Positions 30,644-39,407 of a stretch of 64,000 nucleotides of DNA are shown in pieces. The position numbers were made by a program, and so were the translations under genes. Each line of letters begins with the position of its first letter. Position 1 is the stretch's first letter. This DNA is from Halomonas qaidamensis (lineage in GTDB: Bacteria; Pseudomonadota; Gammaproteobacteria; Pseudomonadales; Halomonadaceae): positions 2,170,001-2,234,000 of the forward strand of contig NZ_CP080627.1 of NCBI RefSeq assembly GCF_025917315.1, in the 5' to 3' direction. The notes under the pieces are model-generated. The model had not been told where the DNA came from. It saw nothing but the letters and a program-made list of their open reading frames with translations, and did not search any database.

Positions 30644-30674
30644 TTGTCAGGACAGTGCGCGCATCCCCTACAAT
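30644..30674 (+). promoter_or_regulatory. Candidate promoter of kdsD-lpt cluster
   Basis: TTGTCA and TACAAT with a 19-bp spacer, 56 bases before the kdsD ATG. Spacing is longer than ideal. Confidence 0.35.
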
Positions 30675-30729
30675 CTGCGCCGAGATGTTATTCTTACTGT
30701 TTTAACGCTAATGAAAAAGAGACCACCTT

Positions 30730-31716
30730 ATGCGCCAGCCACTATCGACCCCTAGCCCACTGCGTGAAAGTGCGCTGCGCACCTTACAAATTGAGCAGGC
30801 AGCCATTGGTGGGCTACAAGCCAAACTTGATGAACATTTTGACCACGCTTGCGAGCTGATTCTTGCCTGCCATGGCCGTGTTGTCGTGACTGGCATGGGT
30901 AAGTCAGGTCATATTGCGGGGAAATTAGCAGCTACATTGGCAAGCACCGGTACGCCTGCTTTTTTTGTACACCCAGGCGAAGCCAGTCACGGCGATCTCG
31001 GCATGATTACCCGGGCGGATGTCGTATTAGCACTCTCCAACTCTGGTGAAACAGCAGAAGTTACCGCGCTACTGCCGCTACTGAAACGCTTAGGCACTCC
31101 TCTTGTTAGTATGACCGGCCGCCCTGGCTCAACATTGGCTAAACATGCGGATGCACACCTCAATAGTGGCGTTGAGCGCGAAGCCTGCCCTCTCGACCTA
31201 GCGCCAACAAGTTCAACCACTGCAGCACTTGCCTTAGGCGACGCTTTGGCTGTTGCGTTATTGGAAGCACGCGGATTTACCGCTGAGGATTTTGCACTTT
31301 CACATCCAGGAGGTAGCCTGGGCAAACGTTTGCTCCTTCGCGTTAAAGATTTGATGCACAACGGGACACGCCTCCCCCAAGTGGCACTAGGCAGCCCCTT
31401 GCGTGATGCACTTATAGAAATCACCCGGCAAGGCCTGGGCTTTACCTGTGTAGTGGATAGTGAGGGGCGTCTTGCGGGCGTCTATACCGACGGTGACTTA
31501 CGCCGAACGCTGGATCAGTTTCATGACCTGCGTGACGTCATCGTCGATGATGTTATGACGCGCCCTGGAAAACGTATTGGACCCGATATATTGGCGGCTG
31601 AAGCCGTTCGCATTATGGAAGACAGTCGAATTACCGCACTCGCAGTTGTGGATGATCAGCAGCGTCCCATTGGTGCGCTGCATATGCACGACCTACTTGC
31701 TAGCGGCGTTATATAA
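30730..31716 (+). CDS. kdsD: Arabinose-5-phosphate isomerase KdsD
   Basis: Converts D-ribulose 5-phosphate to D-arabinose 5-phosphate, the first step of Kdo synthesis for LPS. The 328 residues (E. coli 328) contain an N-terminal SIS domain (TGMGKSGHIAGKLAATLASTGTPAFFVHPGEASHGDLGM, LALSNSGETAEV) and two C-terminal CBS domains (from about residue 205: VKDLMHNGTRLPQV and VDDVMTRPGKRI). First gene of the plus-strand block kdsD-kdsC-lptCAB, divergent from mlaF. Confidence 0.96.
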   Translation: MRQPLSTPSPLRESALRTLQIEQAAIGGLQAKLDEHFDHACELILACHGRVVVTGMGKSGHIAGKLAATLASTGTPAFFVHPGEASHGDLGMITRADVVLALSNSGETAEVTALLPLLKRLGTPLVSMTGRPGSTLAKHADAHLNSGVEREACPLDLAPTSSTTAALALGDALAVALLEARGFTAEDFALSHPGGSLGKRLLLRVKDLMHNGTRLPQVALGSPLRDALIEITRQGLGFTCVVDSEGRLAGVYTDGDLRRTLDQFHDLRDVIVDDVMTRPGKRIGPDILAAEAVRIMEDSRITALAVVDDQQRPIGALHMHDLLASGVI

Positions 31717-31750
31717 CCATCTTTTTAAACGTTAATAATAGGGAGGCTAT

Positions 31751-32293
31751 ATGGCCCTACCTGAAGCACTACAAGACCGGATTCGCCGCGTAAAACTACT
31801 GGCGATTGATGTTGACGGCGTACTTACTGATGGCCGCCTCTACTTTCAAGCGGATGGCATCGAAATCAAAGCGTTTCATACCCAAGACGGTCACGGTCTC
31901 AAGCTATTGAAGCGCGTAGGTATCCATGTTGCCTTAATTACCGGGCGGGATTCACCTATGGTCAGCCAACGTGCCGCTTCTTTGGGCATTACGCATGTAT
32001 ATCAAGGGTGTGAGGATAAACTCACTACGCTACGCGCGCTTTGCCAACGCCTAGATATCACACTAGAGCATGTTGCTTATTGTGGCGATGACCTGCCAGA
32101 CCTTGCACCGATGAAACGCTCAGGCGTTGGCATCACTGTCCCTAATGCCCCTGATTATATGCATACCCATGCTGACTGGATCACTGATCGGCTTGGCGGC
32201 CACGGTGCTGTGCGTGAAATCTGCGATACTTTACTGATGTCTCAAGGTCATTGGGACGCTGTGTTAGATACGTATTTACACGGTCAATCGTAA
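31751..32293 (+). CDS. kdsC: 3-deoxy-D-manno-octulosonate 8-phosphate phosphatase KdsC
   Basis: HAD-superfamily phosphatase releasing Kdo from Kdo-8-phosphate. The 180 residues carry HAD motif I as DVDGVLTDG (nucleophile Asp20), the LITGRDSPMV motif II region, and CGDDLPDLAPM as motif IV. The compact cap-less form is typical of KdsC tetramers. AGGGAGG precedes the ATG, and the stop overlaps the lptC start as TAATG. Confidence 0.96.
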   Translation: MALPEALQDRIRRVKLLAIDVDGVLTDGRLYFQADGIEIKAFHTQDGHGLKLLKRVGIHVALITGRDSPMVSQRAASLGITHVYQGCEDKLTTLRALCQRLDITLEHVAYCGDDLPDLAPMKRSGVGITVPNAPDYMHTHADWITDRLGGHGAVREICDTLLMSQGHWDAVLDTYLHGQS

Positions 32294-32865
32294 TGCGCTT
32301 TTGGGTTAGGAAACGGTTTTGGATTACCACGCTTGTGGTGGTGCTGGGGGGTATACTTGCCTGGATAGACCCGCGTGGATATAAAGACCAATCGTTTAAT
32401 CCCGATGCGAGGGCTCAAGAGCCAGGTCACGTACTTGAAAATGCGGAAATGACACTATTTGGTGACACAGGCACCATTCAGCAATCGCTAATGACGCCAC
32501 GCTTAGTGCACACCCCGCAGACAGCGATGACTGATGTTACCTCTCCCATAGCGACACTCTTTGATAGTGAAGAACGCCAATGGCTGGCTACAGCTGAGAC
32601 AGGTACCCTAAATACGGATACACAGGCACTCACATTAGCCGGCTCTGCCCAGCTGCTCTCACCTGATGAGGGCTGGCAGCTCAATACAGAGTTATTACAT
32701 TATAATGGCGTCACGCGTCATGCCTGGAGCGATTCCAAAACAGTGCTACAGCAACCGCCTCAGCGCCTTGACGCATCACGCATGGATATATGGCTAGATG
32801 ATAGCCAGATTCGCTTAACCAATAACGTGCGCGGCACTCATCCGCCTGCCACTCGTTCTCCGTAG
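32293..32865 (+). CDS. lptC: LPS export protein LptC
   Basis: Bitopic inner-membrane protein of the Lpt bridge, passing LPS from LptB2FG to LptA. ATG 32293 overlaps the kdsC stop by one base and gives 190 residues, with an N-terminal membrane helix (FWITTLVVVLGGILAWI) and a periplasmic beta-jellyroll domain (for example NAEMTLFGDTGTIQQSLMTP). Sequence conservation is low, but the kdsC-lptC-lptA-lptB order is decisive. An upstream in-frame start inside kdsC is rejected. Confidence 0.92.
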   Translation: MRFWVRKRFWITTLVVVLGGILAWIDPRGYKDQSFNPDARAQEPGHVLENAEMTLFGDTGTIQQSLMTPRLVHTPQTAMTDVTSPIATLFDSEERQWLATAETGTLNTDTQALTLAGSAQLLSPDEGWQLNTELLHYNGVTRHAWSDSKTVLQQPPQRLDASRMDIWLDDSQIRLTNNVRGTHPPATRSP

Positions 32866-32873
32866 GAGCCGCA

Positions 32874-33377
32874 ATGAACGCTCTCATTCGTACAGCACTC
32901 TTCACCATTGCGCTACCCCTCTCTGCGGCAGCGCTACCGGTCATGGCACAAAGCCAAGCCCCTGTAGAAGTAGAAGCTGACCGGTTAGATCTAGACCAAC
33001 GAGCGGGCACCGCCGTGTATTCTGGGAATGTCGATATTCGGCAGGGCAATATGCAGCTGCGCGGCAATCGCGTTGAAATCCAGCGCAATGATGCTGGCGA
33101 ACTATCGCGCGCCGTGGCAACCGGTGAGCGAGCCTATATACGCAACCAACCCGAAGGTCAGGCTAGCCCGATGGAAGGCTGGGCAAAGCGGATTATCTAT
33201 CATGTGGCCGAACGCCGAGTAGAACTGATTGATCAAGCCGAACTTACCCAGCAAACAGATCGTTTTCAGGGCGGCCGATTAGAGTATTTCATTGACCAAG
33301 GCGTGGTTCAGGCCCGCTCTGACGTGAGTGGCGGTGAGCCACAACGTATCCGAATGACGCTTCAGCCAGAACAATAG
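32874..33377 (+). CDS. lptA: LPS transport periplasmic protein LptA
   Basis: Periplasmic OstA-like protein whose oligomers form the bridge carrying LPS to LptD. The 167 residues begin with a Sec signal peptide (cleavage after about PVMA, near residue 25) and continue with the beta-jellyroll: [39 protein letters not shown]. It starts 9 bases after lptC with GGAG upstream, and 10 bases separate it from lptB. Confidence 0.95.
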   Translation: MNALIRTALFTIALPLSAAALPVMAQSQAPVEVEADRLDLDQRAGTAVYSGNVDIRQGNMQLRGNRVEIQRNDAGELSRAVATGERAYIRNQPEGQASPMEGWAKRIIYHVAERRVELIDQAELTQQTDRFQGGRLEYFIDQGVVQARSDVSGGEPQRIRMTLQPEQ

Positions 33378-33387
33378 GGAGCGCCCA

Positions 33388-34182
33388 GTGGCGACAAATA
33401 GCGCAGAGCCAGCACCTCAGACCACATCATCAAAACCAACATTCGAAGAGGCGCCGATAAAAACACTCTATGCCCATCACTTAGCCAAAAGCTATAAACG
33501 CCGTCGCGTGGTTAAGGACATAAATTTAGAGATCTCTCAAGGCAGCGTCGTCGGTTTGCTTGGCCCTAACGGCGCAGGCAAAACAACATCGTTTTATATG
33601 ATTGTCGGCCTAGTAAAGTCTGATGCAGGAAAAGTAGGCATTGATGGGCTTGATTTAACGCATGCTCCTATGCACGAGCGCGCCATGGCAGGGATTGGCT
33701 ATCTGCCTCAAGAAGCCTCTATTTTTCGCAAACTATCCGTTGCCGATAACATCATGGCAATCTTGGAGACTCGTAAAGCACTTGATCACAGCGCCCGCGA
33801 ACAACGTCTTGAGACGCTACTGGAAGATTTTCATATCACCCACATTCGCGACAATTTAGGTATGAGCCTTTCAGGTGGAGAGCGTAGACGTGTTGAGATT
33901 GCTCGCTCCCTCGCAACAGAACCTGCCTTTATTTTGCTTGACGAGCCGTTCGCTGGCGTCGATCCAATCTCAGTAGGCGACATTAAAGCAATTATCCGAG
34001 CACTTAAAAAACGTCATATAGGCGTATTGATTACTGACCACAATGTGCGAGAAACGCTGGATATTTGTGATATCGCCTATATTGTTGGCGACGGTCACAT
34101 CATCGCTAGCGGCCCGCCACAAGAAATTCTCAACAACCAAAAGGTAAGAGATGTTTATTTAGGTGCTGATTTTCGCCTGTAA
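33388..34182 (+). CDS. lptB: LPS export ABC transporter ATPase LptB
   Basis: Cytoplasmic ATPase that powers LPS extraction by LptB2FG. Walker [10 protein letters not shown], signature [15 protein letters not shown] and Walker [14 protein letters not shown] are intact; the [13 protein letters not shown]-loop region is typical of LptB. The GTG start at 33388, six bases after AGGGAG, gives 264 residues; about 22 N-terminal residues (rich in Ser, Thr, Pro, Glu) exceed the E. coli form (241), and no better internal start with a ribosome-binding site was seen. lptF and lptG are elsewhere. Confidence 0.95.
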   Translation: MATNSAEPAPQTTSSKPTFEEAPIKTLYAHHLAKSYKRRRVVKDINLEISQGSVVGLLGPNGAGKTTSFYMIVGLVKSDAGKVGIDGLDLTHAPMHERAMAGIGYLPQEASIFRKLSVADNIMAILETRKALDHSAREQRLETLLEDFHITHIRDNLGMSLSGGERRRVEIARSLATEPAFILLDEPFAGVDPISVGDIKAIIRALKKRHIGVLITDHNVRETLDICDIAYIVGDGHIIASGPPQEILNNQKVRDVYLGADFRL

Positions 34183-34211
34183 ACAACCACCTGCCTGAAA
34201 AATTGTGTCTG

Positions 34212-34227
34212 TGGCATGCTTATTGCA
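34212..34227 (+). promoter_or_regulatory. Near-consensus sigma-54 promoter upstream of rpoN
   Basis: TGGCATGCTTATTGCA: GG at -24 and GC at -12 are exactly 10 bp apart, matching TGGCACG-N4-TTGCW with a single change (T for C at the sixth base). It lies about 65 bases before the rpoN start, in the 105-base gap after lptB. Confidence 0.6.
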
Positions 34228-34287
34228 CTTGCACCAAACCATAACTCGCACTAGGGTGGAGCTTTCTGATAAACGAGTGGTTCTCAG

Positions 34288-35703
34288 ATGGTCATGAAAG
34301 CTTCTCTTCAATTGCGTATCGGCACACAGCTGACCATGACACCCCAGCTGCAGCAGGCGATTGCCCTGCTGCAGCTATCAACATTGGACCTTCGTCAAGA
34401 AATTCAGCAAGCACTTGATGCCAACCCAATGCTTGAGCAGGAAGACGAATTCGGCGAACAGGCTGTTAGTGAACCCCAGGAAACGGAATGGTCCGACAGC
34501 ATTCCTAACGAACTCTCCACTGATAGTGACTGGTCAGACACTTATCAGGATCTAGGCAACCATAGCAGCGGCGGCGAGGGGCCTGATTTTGAACGTCAAG
34601 CCGCTGGTCAAAGCTTACATGGCCACCTACTTTGGCAGCTCGCCATGACGGATTTCTCCTCTCGCGACCATGCCATCGCAGAAAGCCTTATAGATGCTCT
34701 GGATGCTAATGGCTATCTAACTCAGCCCCTCAATGACATCCGCGAGGGGCTTAAGGCCCAAGGTCATGAAGGGCTTAGCCAGCGTGAAGTTGAAACAACC
34801 TTACTGCGTCTTCAACAGTTTGAACCCACCGGCGTATTTGCTCGTGATCTGCGCGAATGTTTAATGTTGCAGCTCGCCTCACTACCGGAAGATACACCGC
34901 TGCTTATGCCTGCCAAGAGGCTAGTACGTCAATTTCTTGAAGCGCTCGGTAAGGATGATGTGCGTTTGTTAAAGCGACGTTTAAGCTTGGGTGATGATCA
35001 GCTAGATGATGTAATTCGTTTGATCCGCAGCCTTGACCCTCGCCCAGGCAGCGCCTTTGGAGACACCGATGACAGCTATGTAACGCCAGACCTAGTGGTT
35101 CGCCACGACAACGAAGGCTGGCACCTGGAACTAAACCCAGAAGCACTGCCACGACTGCGTATTCAGCCTGACTACGCAAGTCTTATCAAACGGGCTGACA
35201 AAAGCCAGGATAACCAGTTTTTAAAGGAGCACCTTCAGGAAGCGCGCTGGCTAATCAAGAGCCTCTCAAGCCGAAACGATACGCTACTGCGTGTTGGCCG
35301 AGAAATTATCGCTCGCCAGATAGGCTTTCTGGAACACGGCGAAGAAGCTATGAAGCCGTTAATTTTAGCGGATATCGCAGACGCTGTGGAAATGCATGAA
35401 TCTACTATTTCCAGGGTCACCACCCAGAAATATATCCATACCCCGCGCGGCGTATTTGAACTCAAATACTTCTTTTCCAGCCAAGTGAGCGGGCAAGACG
35501 GAGGTGACAGCCACTCTAGCACCGCCATCCGTGCACGAATCAAAAAACTGGTGCAAGATGAACCGCCCGGCAAACCTCTCTCAGACAGCCGTCTTGTATC
35601 GCTTTTGGAAGAGGGAGGCATTAATGTAGCGAGGCGTACAGTGGCCAAATATCGCGAGTCGATGGGCATTCCTTCTTCCAGCGAACGTCGCCGCTTACGC
35701 TGA
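34288..35703 (+). CDS. rpoN: RNA polymerase sigma-54 factor RpoN
   Basis: Sigma factor for -24/-12 promoters, dependent on AAA+ activators; controls nitrogen and other functions. The glutamine-rich region I (LQLRIGTQLTMTPQLQQAIALLQLSTLDLRQEIQQAL) is followed by an acidic region II, core-binding region, a helix-turn-helix (MHESTISRVTTQKYIHTPRGVFELKYFF) and, near the C-terminus, the diagnostic RpoN box ARRTVAKYRE. The protein is 471 residues from ATG 34288, or 469 from ATG 34294, which matches the E. coli N-terminus better. A sigma-54-type promoter lies just upstream. hpf, ptsN, rapZ and ptsO follow, the classical rpoN cluster. Confidence 0.97.
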   Translation: MVMKASLQLRIGTQLTMTPQLQQAIALLQLSTLDLRQEIQQALDANPMLEQEDEFGEQAVSEPQETEWSDSIPNELSTDSDWSDTYQDLGNHSSGGEGPDFERQAAGQSLHGHLLWQLAMTDFSSRDHAIAESLIDALDANGYLTQPLNDIREGLKAQGHEGLSQREVETTLLRLQQFEPTGVFARDLRECLMLQLASLPEDTPLLMPAKRLVRQFLEALGKDDVRLLKRRLSLGDDQLDDVIRLIRSLDPRPGSAFGDTDDSYVTPDLVVRHDNEGWHLELNPEALPRLRIQPDYASLIKRADKSQDNQFLKEHLQEARWLIKSLSSRNDTLLRVGREIIARQIGFLEHGEEAMKPLILADIADAVEMHESTISRVTTQKYIHTPRGVFELKYFFSSQVSGQDGGDSHSSTAIRARIKKLVQDEPPGKPLSDSRLVSLLEEGGINVARRTVAKYRESMGIPSSSERRRLR

Positions 35704-35740
35704 TAAAACAGCGCTAAAGAGACAAAGTCTGTTTAAGGGC

Positions 35741-35768
35741 TTTGCAATAGCGCAAAAAGGGTTACAAT
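35741..35768 (+). promoter_or_regulatory. Candidate sigma-70 promoter of hpf
   Basis: TTTGCA, 16-bp spacer, TACAAT, in the 98-base gap between rpoN and hpf, 34 bases before the start codon. Confidence 0.45.
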
Positions 35769-35801
35769 CGAAGAACAGTCCGACGGATAAGGAGCACGTC
35801 A

Positions 35802-36110
35802 ATGCAAGTAAATATCACTGGTCATCACGTAGAACTGACTGACGCCTTGCGTGACTATGTTAATGAAAAGCTGGAACGCGTTGAGCGCCATTACGACAAT
35901 ATTACTACCGTACAAGTGACCTTATCTGTTGAAAAGGAGCGCCAGCAAGCTGCCTGCACGCTGCATGCTGCCGGTGCAGACCTACACGCAGAAGCATTAG
36001 ATAATGATATGTATGCAGCCATTGATGCGCTAGCAGACAAAATTGATCGTCAACTCGTTAAACATAAGGAAAAAGCACAAGCTCGCGCCCAAGGCGCAGG
36101 CGTGCGTTAA
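35802..36110 (+). CDS. hpf: Ribosome hibernation promoting factor HPF
   Basis: A 102-residue short-form hibernation factor that occupies the decoding centre and favours 100S dimers in stationary phase. The start MQVNITGHHVELTDALRDYVNEKLERVERHYDNI and VTLSVEKERQQAACTLHAAGADLHAEA are typical of the S30AE domain; the long-form C-terminal dimerisation domain is absent. AAGGAGCA precedes the ATG. Located after rpoN as in most gammaproteobacteria; it may also be transcribed from its own promoter. Confidence 0.95.
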   Translation: MQVNITGHHVELTDALRDYVNEKLERVERHYDNITTVQVTLSVEKERQQAACTLHAAGADLHAEALDNDMYAAIDALADKIDRQLVKHKEKAQARAQGAGVR

Positions 36111-36114
36111 TTCA

Positions 36115-36585
36115 ATGACGTTGGAAACTATCCTCCCCCCAGAGCGCGTTCTCTATGACGTTCCTGGGGGCAGTAAAAAAAGGGTGCTGGAGTTTTTCAG
36201 CACCTTCATTGCACAAAACATCCCAAGTTTAGACAGCCAAGAAGTGTTTAGCCGTCTTATTGGACGCGAACGCCTAGGAAGCACAGGAATAGGCAACGGA
36301 GTTGCTATTCCTCATGCACGTAGCCCTCATTGCAGCTCGCCCATCGCTGGCTTTTTAAAGCTTGCTGAGCCGGTAGATTTTGATGCTATTGATGGTGATC
36401 CAGTCGATCTTGTATTCGTGCTATTGGTGCCTGAAGAGGCAGACGACACCCACTTAGCATTATTAGGTCAAGTGGCGTCTATTATGAATAACGTCGACAC
36501 ACGCCAACAACTGCGTAAATCCACAAGCCAGCGTGAGCTTTTAGAACTCATCACAGCGAAAATACGCGAGCAGCCTGTTACCTAG
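36115..36585 (+). CDS. ptsN: Nitrogen PTS EIIA component PtsN
   Basis: EIIA-Ntr, the final phosphate acceptor of the nitrogen phosphotransferase chain (PtsP-PtsO-PtsN), with regulatory roles in potassium transport, phosphate and envelope stress in other bacteria. ATG 36115 gives 156 residues. The phosphorylated histidine is His67 in VAIPHARSP, and LGSTGIGNGVAIPHAR is characteristic. It begins four bases after the hpf stop, overlapping no coding sequence; the longer reading into hpf is rejected. Confidence 0.96.
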   Translation: MTLETILPPERVLYDVPGGSKKRVLEFFSTFIAQNIPSLDSQEVFSRLIGRERLGSTGIGNGVAIPHARSPHCSSPIAGFLKLAEPVDFDAIDGDPVDLVFVLLVPEEADDTHLALLGQVASIMNNVDTRQQLRKSTSQRELLELITAKIREQPVT

Positions 36586-36659
36586 ATGGCCCACCGCTAA
36601 GCACTACACGCTAAACTAACGTTTATCCCCATTTTTATTGGCATGCCAAGAGAAAATCT

Positions 36660-37574
36660 ATGCAACTGGTGATCATTAGCGGCCGTTCAGGGTCCGGTAA
36701 ATCTATCGCCTTACAAGCGTTAGAAGATCTTGGCTATTACGCCATCGATAACTTACCTGCCATGCTACTTGGCTCCCTAGTAGATGAACTGCGTGAGCAA
36801 GGAGAGCGCACTCAGCTAGCGGTCAGCATTGATGCTCGCAATCTACCAGCAGCTTTACAGCAATTGCCGACAATGCTCGAGGCTTTACGCCAGAAAAGCA
36901 TTCACTTTCAAGTTATCTATCTCACTACGGATGCTCGCATACTTCTTGAACGCTATTCTGCTACGCGGCGGCGACACCCGCTAACCCGGGATAGTGATAT
37001 GACGTTAGAAGAAGCAATTGATAAAGAAGAAGAAACCCTGCTCGACATTCGAGATCTCGCAGACCTAATGATCGACACCTCTCGCTTATCGGTTCACGAT
37101 TTGCGACGCCGAATAACAGATCAGGTTGCCCAGCAGCGAGAAGATAGACTTACCCTTACGTTTGAATCGTTTGGCTACAAACGCGGCGTGCCGCTCGATG
37201 CAGATTTAGTCTTTGACGTGCGCTGTCTACCAAACCCCTACTGGGATCCTACGTTACGCCAATATACTGGGCGCGATGCTAAAATCGTTACTTTCCTAAG
37301 TGGTTATTCCATAGTGGAAGAGATGAGTAATGATATTCAGGTATGGTTGGAAAAGTGGTTGCCTGCCTATCAAAATAGCCAGCGTAGCTATATGACGATT
37401 GCCATTGGCTGCACCGGTGGGCAGCACCGCTCTGTTTACATGGTAGAAGACTTAGCGCAAAAGCTGGTTAGGCACACAGGCGAGGTTCAACTCCGCCATC
37501 GTGAACTAGGGTTGCAGTACACCCTAAGTGAAACGTTGCCTTTTGCATCCACATCTTCAACCAGCGAAACATAA
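36660..37574 (+). CDS. rapZ: RNase adapter protein RapZ
   Basis: P-loop protein that in E. coli senses glucosamine-6-phosphate and guides RNase E to the small RNA GlmZ, thus tuning GlmS and amino-sugar supply for the envelope. Walker A GRSGSGKS (residues 8-15) and the C-terminal signature GCTGGQHRSVYMVEDLA are intact. The 304 residues exceed E. coli (284) mainly through a Ser/Thr-rich C-terminal tail. Whether GlmZ/GlmY-like small RNAs exist in this organism cannot be judged here. Lies between ptsN and ptsO. Confidence 0.95.
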   Translation: MQLVIISGRSGSGKSIALQALEDLGYYAIDNLPAMLLGSLVDELREQGERTQLAVSIDARNLPAALQQLPTMLEALRQKSIHFQVIYLTTDARILLERYSATRRRHPLTRDSDMTLEEAIDKEEETLLDIRDLADLMIDTSRLSVHDLRRRITDQVAQQREDRLTLTFESFGYKRGVPLDADLVFDVRCLPNPYWDPTLRQYTGRDAKIVTFLSGYSIVEEMSNDIQVWLEKWLPAYQNSQRSYMTIAIGCTGGQHRSVYMVEDLAQKLVRHTGEVQLRHRELGLQYTLSETLPFASTSSTSET

Positions 37575-37634
37575 GCACAACAGCAATAACTAACGCCTTT
37601 TCTTAACGACCCCACTCGGCAAAAAGGAACCAGA

Positions 37635-37904
37635 GTGCCTGAAAGAACGTTAACACTCACTAACCAGCGCGGTCTTCATGCCCGTGCAGCGACGAAACTC
37701 GTCAAGTGTGGCCAACAATTTTCGGCCAATATTCACGTCTACAAACAACAGCAGATGGCAGATGCCGCTAACATTATGTCACTGCTGATGCTGGCCGCCC
37801 CCTGCGGCACCGAGTTGAGAATACATGCTGAAGGAGACGACGCCGAACAAGCATTAGAAGCTATAGAAGCGTTGTTCGACGCGCGTTTTGATGAAGAGCA
37901 ATAA
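37635..37904 (+). CDS. ptsO: Phosphocarrier protein NPr (PtsO)
   Basis: HPr-like carrier that transfers phosphate from PtsP to PtsN. The 89 residues carry the phospho-histidine motif NQRGLHARAAT (His15) and a conserved ANIMSLLMLAAPCGTEL segment. The start is GTG 37635 after AAAAAGGAAC. Last gene of the plus-strand rpoN block, convergent with pmbA; no clear terminator was seen in the 66-base gap. The absence of a nearby ptsP is normal. Confidence 0.95.
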   Translation: MPERTLTLTNQRGLHARAATKLVKCGQQFSANIHVYKQQQMADAANIMSLLMLAAPCGTELRIHAEGDDAEQALEAIEALFDARFDEEQ

Positions 37905-37970
37905 TGTCAGGTAACATCTACTGCAAGTAATTCGCCACACGGCTGGCTTCATTAGTTGTTAAGCTTGTTA

Positions 37971-39311
37971 CTAGCTACCCGCAATGGTCATTGCATCAAT
38001 TAGCCAGCTACCCGTGTGAATGCTGCCACGGGTGTCTGTGTCATCGCCAACGGCCACTAAGCCCGCAAACATGCTATTCAAGTTACTAGCGATAGTGAAC
38101 TCCTCGACAGGATGCTGCACTTCGCCGTTTTCAATCCAGAAGCCTGCGGCACCTCGTGAGTAATCACCTGTTACGCCGTTAACCCCCTGCCCCATTAGTT
38201 CAGTCACCCAAATGCCACGACCCATCTGTTTTAGCAAATCATCCCGGGACGTTAGCGGTGCTAGTAAACGTAAATTGCGCGCCCCGCCTGCATTGCCCGT
38301 GGATTGCATTCCCAAGCGCCGCGCACTGTAAGCAGACAACATATAACTTGCCACCGTACCTTGCTCAATAAAGCGGTTATTGCGCGTTTGAACGCCTTCT
38401 GCGTCAAACGGCGAACTAGCTGACGCTCCCACTTCCATAGGCCGCTCTTCTAAGCCAAACCAGTTTGGGAATAGCGAGCTACCTAAACGGTCACATAAGA
38501 AAGAGGATTCACGATAAAGTGCCCCGCCTGCCAATGCCCCCATCAAGTGGCCTATCAAACCGCTAGAAAGTGACGGATCAAACAGTACTGGGAAAGTACC
38601 TGTTGGCGGCCGTTGAGCGCCTAACCGACGTAGAGTGCGTGACGCCGCTTCGCGGCCCACCTCCTCAGGATCTCGAAGCATGGCAGGATTTCGCGCTGAC
38701 GTGTAATCATAATCACGCTGCATACCCTTCTCATCTTGGGCAATCAACATACAGGAGAGTGAATGACTGCTGCCTTTCTGGGTGCCCAGAAAACCATGGC
38801 TATTAGCATAAACACGAACGCCTTCGCCACTCGATAGTGAGGCACTTTCTGACTGATGAATACCCGCTACGTCACGCCCGGCTTTTTCACACGCTAGCGC
38901 CAGATCAATGGCCTCATCTGTTGTTAACGCCCAGGGATAGTGCACTTTAAGATCAGGTAGATCAGTGGCCATTAGCGCTGCATCCGCCAAACCAGCGGCA
39001 GGGTCCTCCCCCGTATAACGGGCAATAGCTAAGGCTTTTTCTACGGTCGCTTTAATTGACGCGCTGCTGGCGTCGGTAGACGAGGCACTGCCCTTGCGCT
39101 GACCAACGTATAGCGTAATGGCAATACCCTGGTCGCGTGAAAGCTCGACAGTTTCTACTTCACCAAGACGTACGCTTACTCCAAGGCCTTGATCTACGCT
39201 GGCGCCTACTTCAGCAGCATCTGCGCCTAGTTTTTTTGCCAGCGCCAGCGCTTCTTCAGCACGCTGTGTTAATAATACCTGCTGGGCCGCTGCATCAAAT
39301 GCTTGTGCCAT
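37971..39311 (-). CDS. pmbA: Metalloprotease TldE/PmbA subunit
   Basis: Non-catalytic partner of the TldD/E zinc protease that processes small modified peptides (microcin B17, CcdA in E. coli). ATG 39311 with AAGGAGG five bases upstream gives 446 residues (E. coli 450). Motifs: GADAAEVGASVDQGLGVSVRLGEVETVE and the C-terminal GVNGVTGDYSRGAAGFWIENGEVQHPVEEFTIASNL, typical of the family; the HExxxH of TldD is absent, as expected. tldD is encoded next door beyond the divergent darP. Confidence 0.96.
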   Translation of the reverse strand: MAQAFDAAAQQVLLTQRAEEALALAKKLGADAAEVGASVDQGLGVSVRLGEVETVELSRDQGIAITLYVGQRKGSASSTDASSASIKATVEKALAIARYTGEDPAAGLADAALMATDLPDLKVHYPWALTTDEAIDLALACEKAGRDVAGIHQSESASLSSGEGVRVYANSHGFLGTQKGSSHSLSCMLIAQDEKGMQRDYDYTSARNPAMLRDPEEVGREAASRTLRRLGAQRPPTGTFPVLFDPSLSSGLIGHLMGALAGGALYRESSFLCDRLGSSLFPNWFGLEERPMEVGASASSPFDAEGVQTRNNRFIEQGTVASYMLSAYSARRLGMQSTGNAGGARNLRLLAPLTSRDDLLKQMGRGIWVTELMGQGVNGVTGDYSRGAAGFWIENGEVQHPVEEFTIASNLNSMFAGLVAVGDDTDTRGSIHTGSWLIDAMTIAGS

Positions 39312-39407
39312 ATTGGCCTCCTTTTCGCCTGAATCGCATTGGCGAATCAATGTTATGGTCGCAGCCTGATATAATGCTGCAAACGAAACTAATTAGTGAG
39401 TTCTAGT

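Noticed and set aside
33388..33460. Extended N-terminus of LptB as a possible mis-start or fusion
   Set aside because: The GTG has a good ribosome-binding site and no better internal start was seen; the extension is short and low-complexity.
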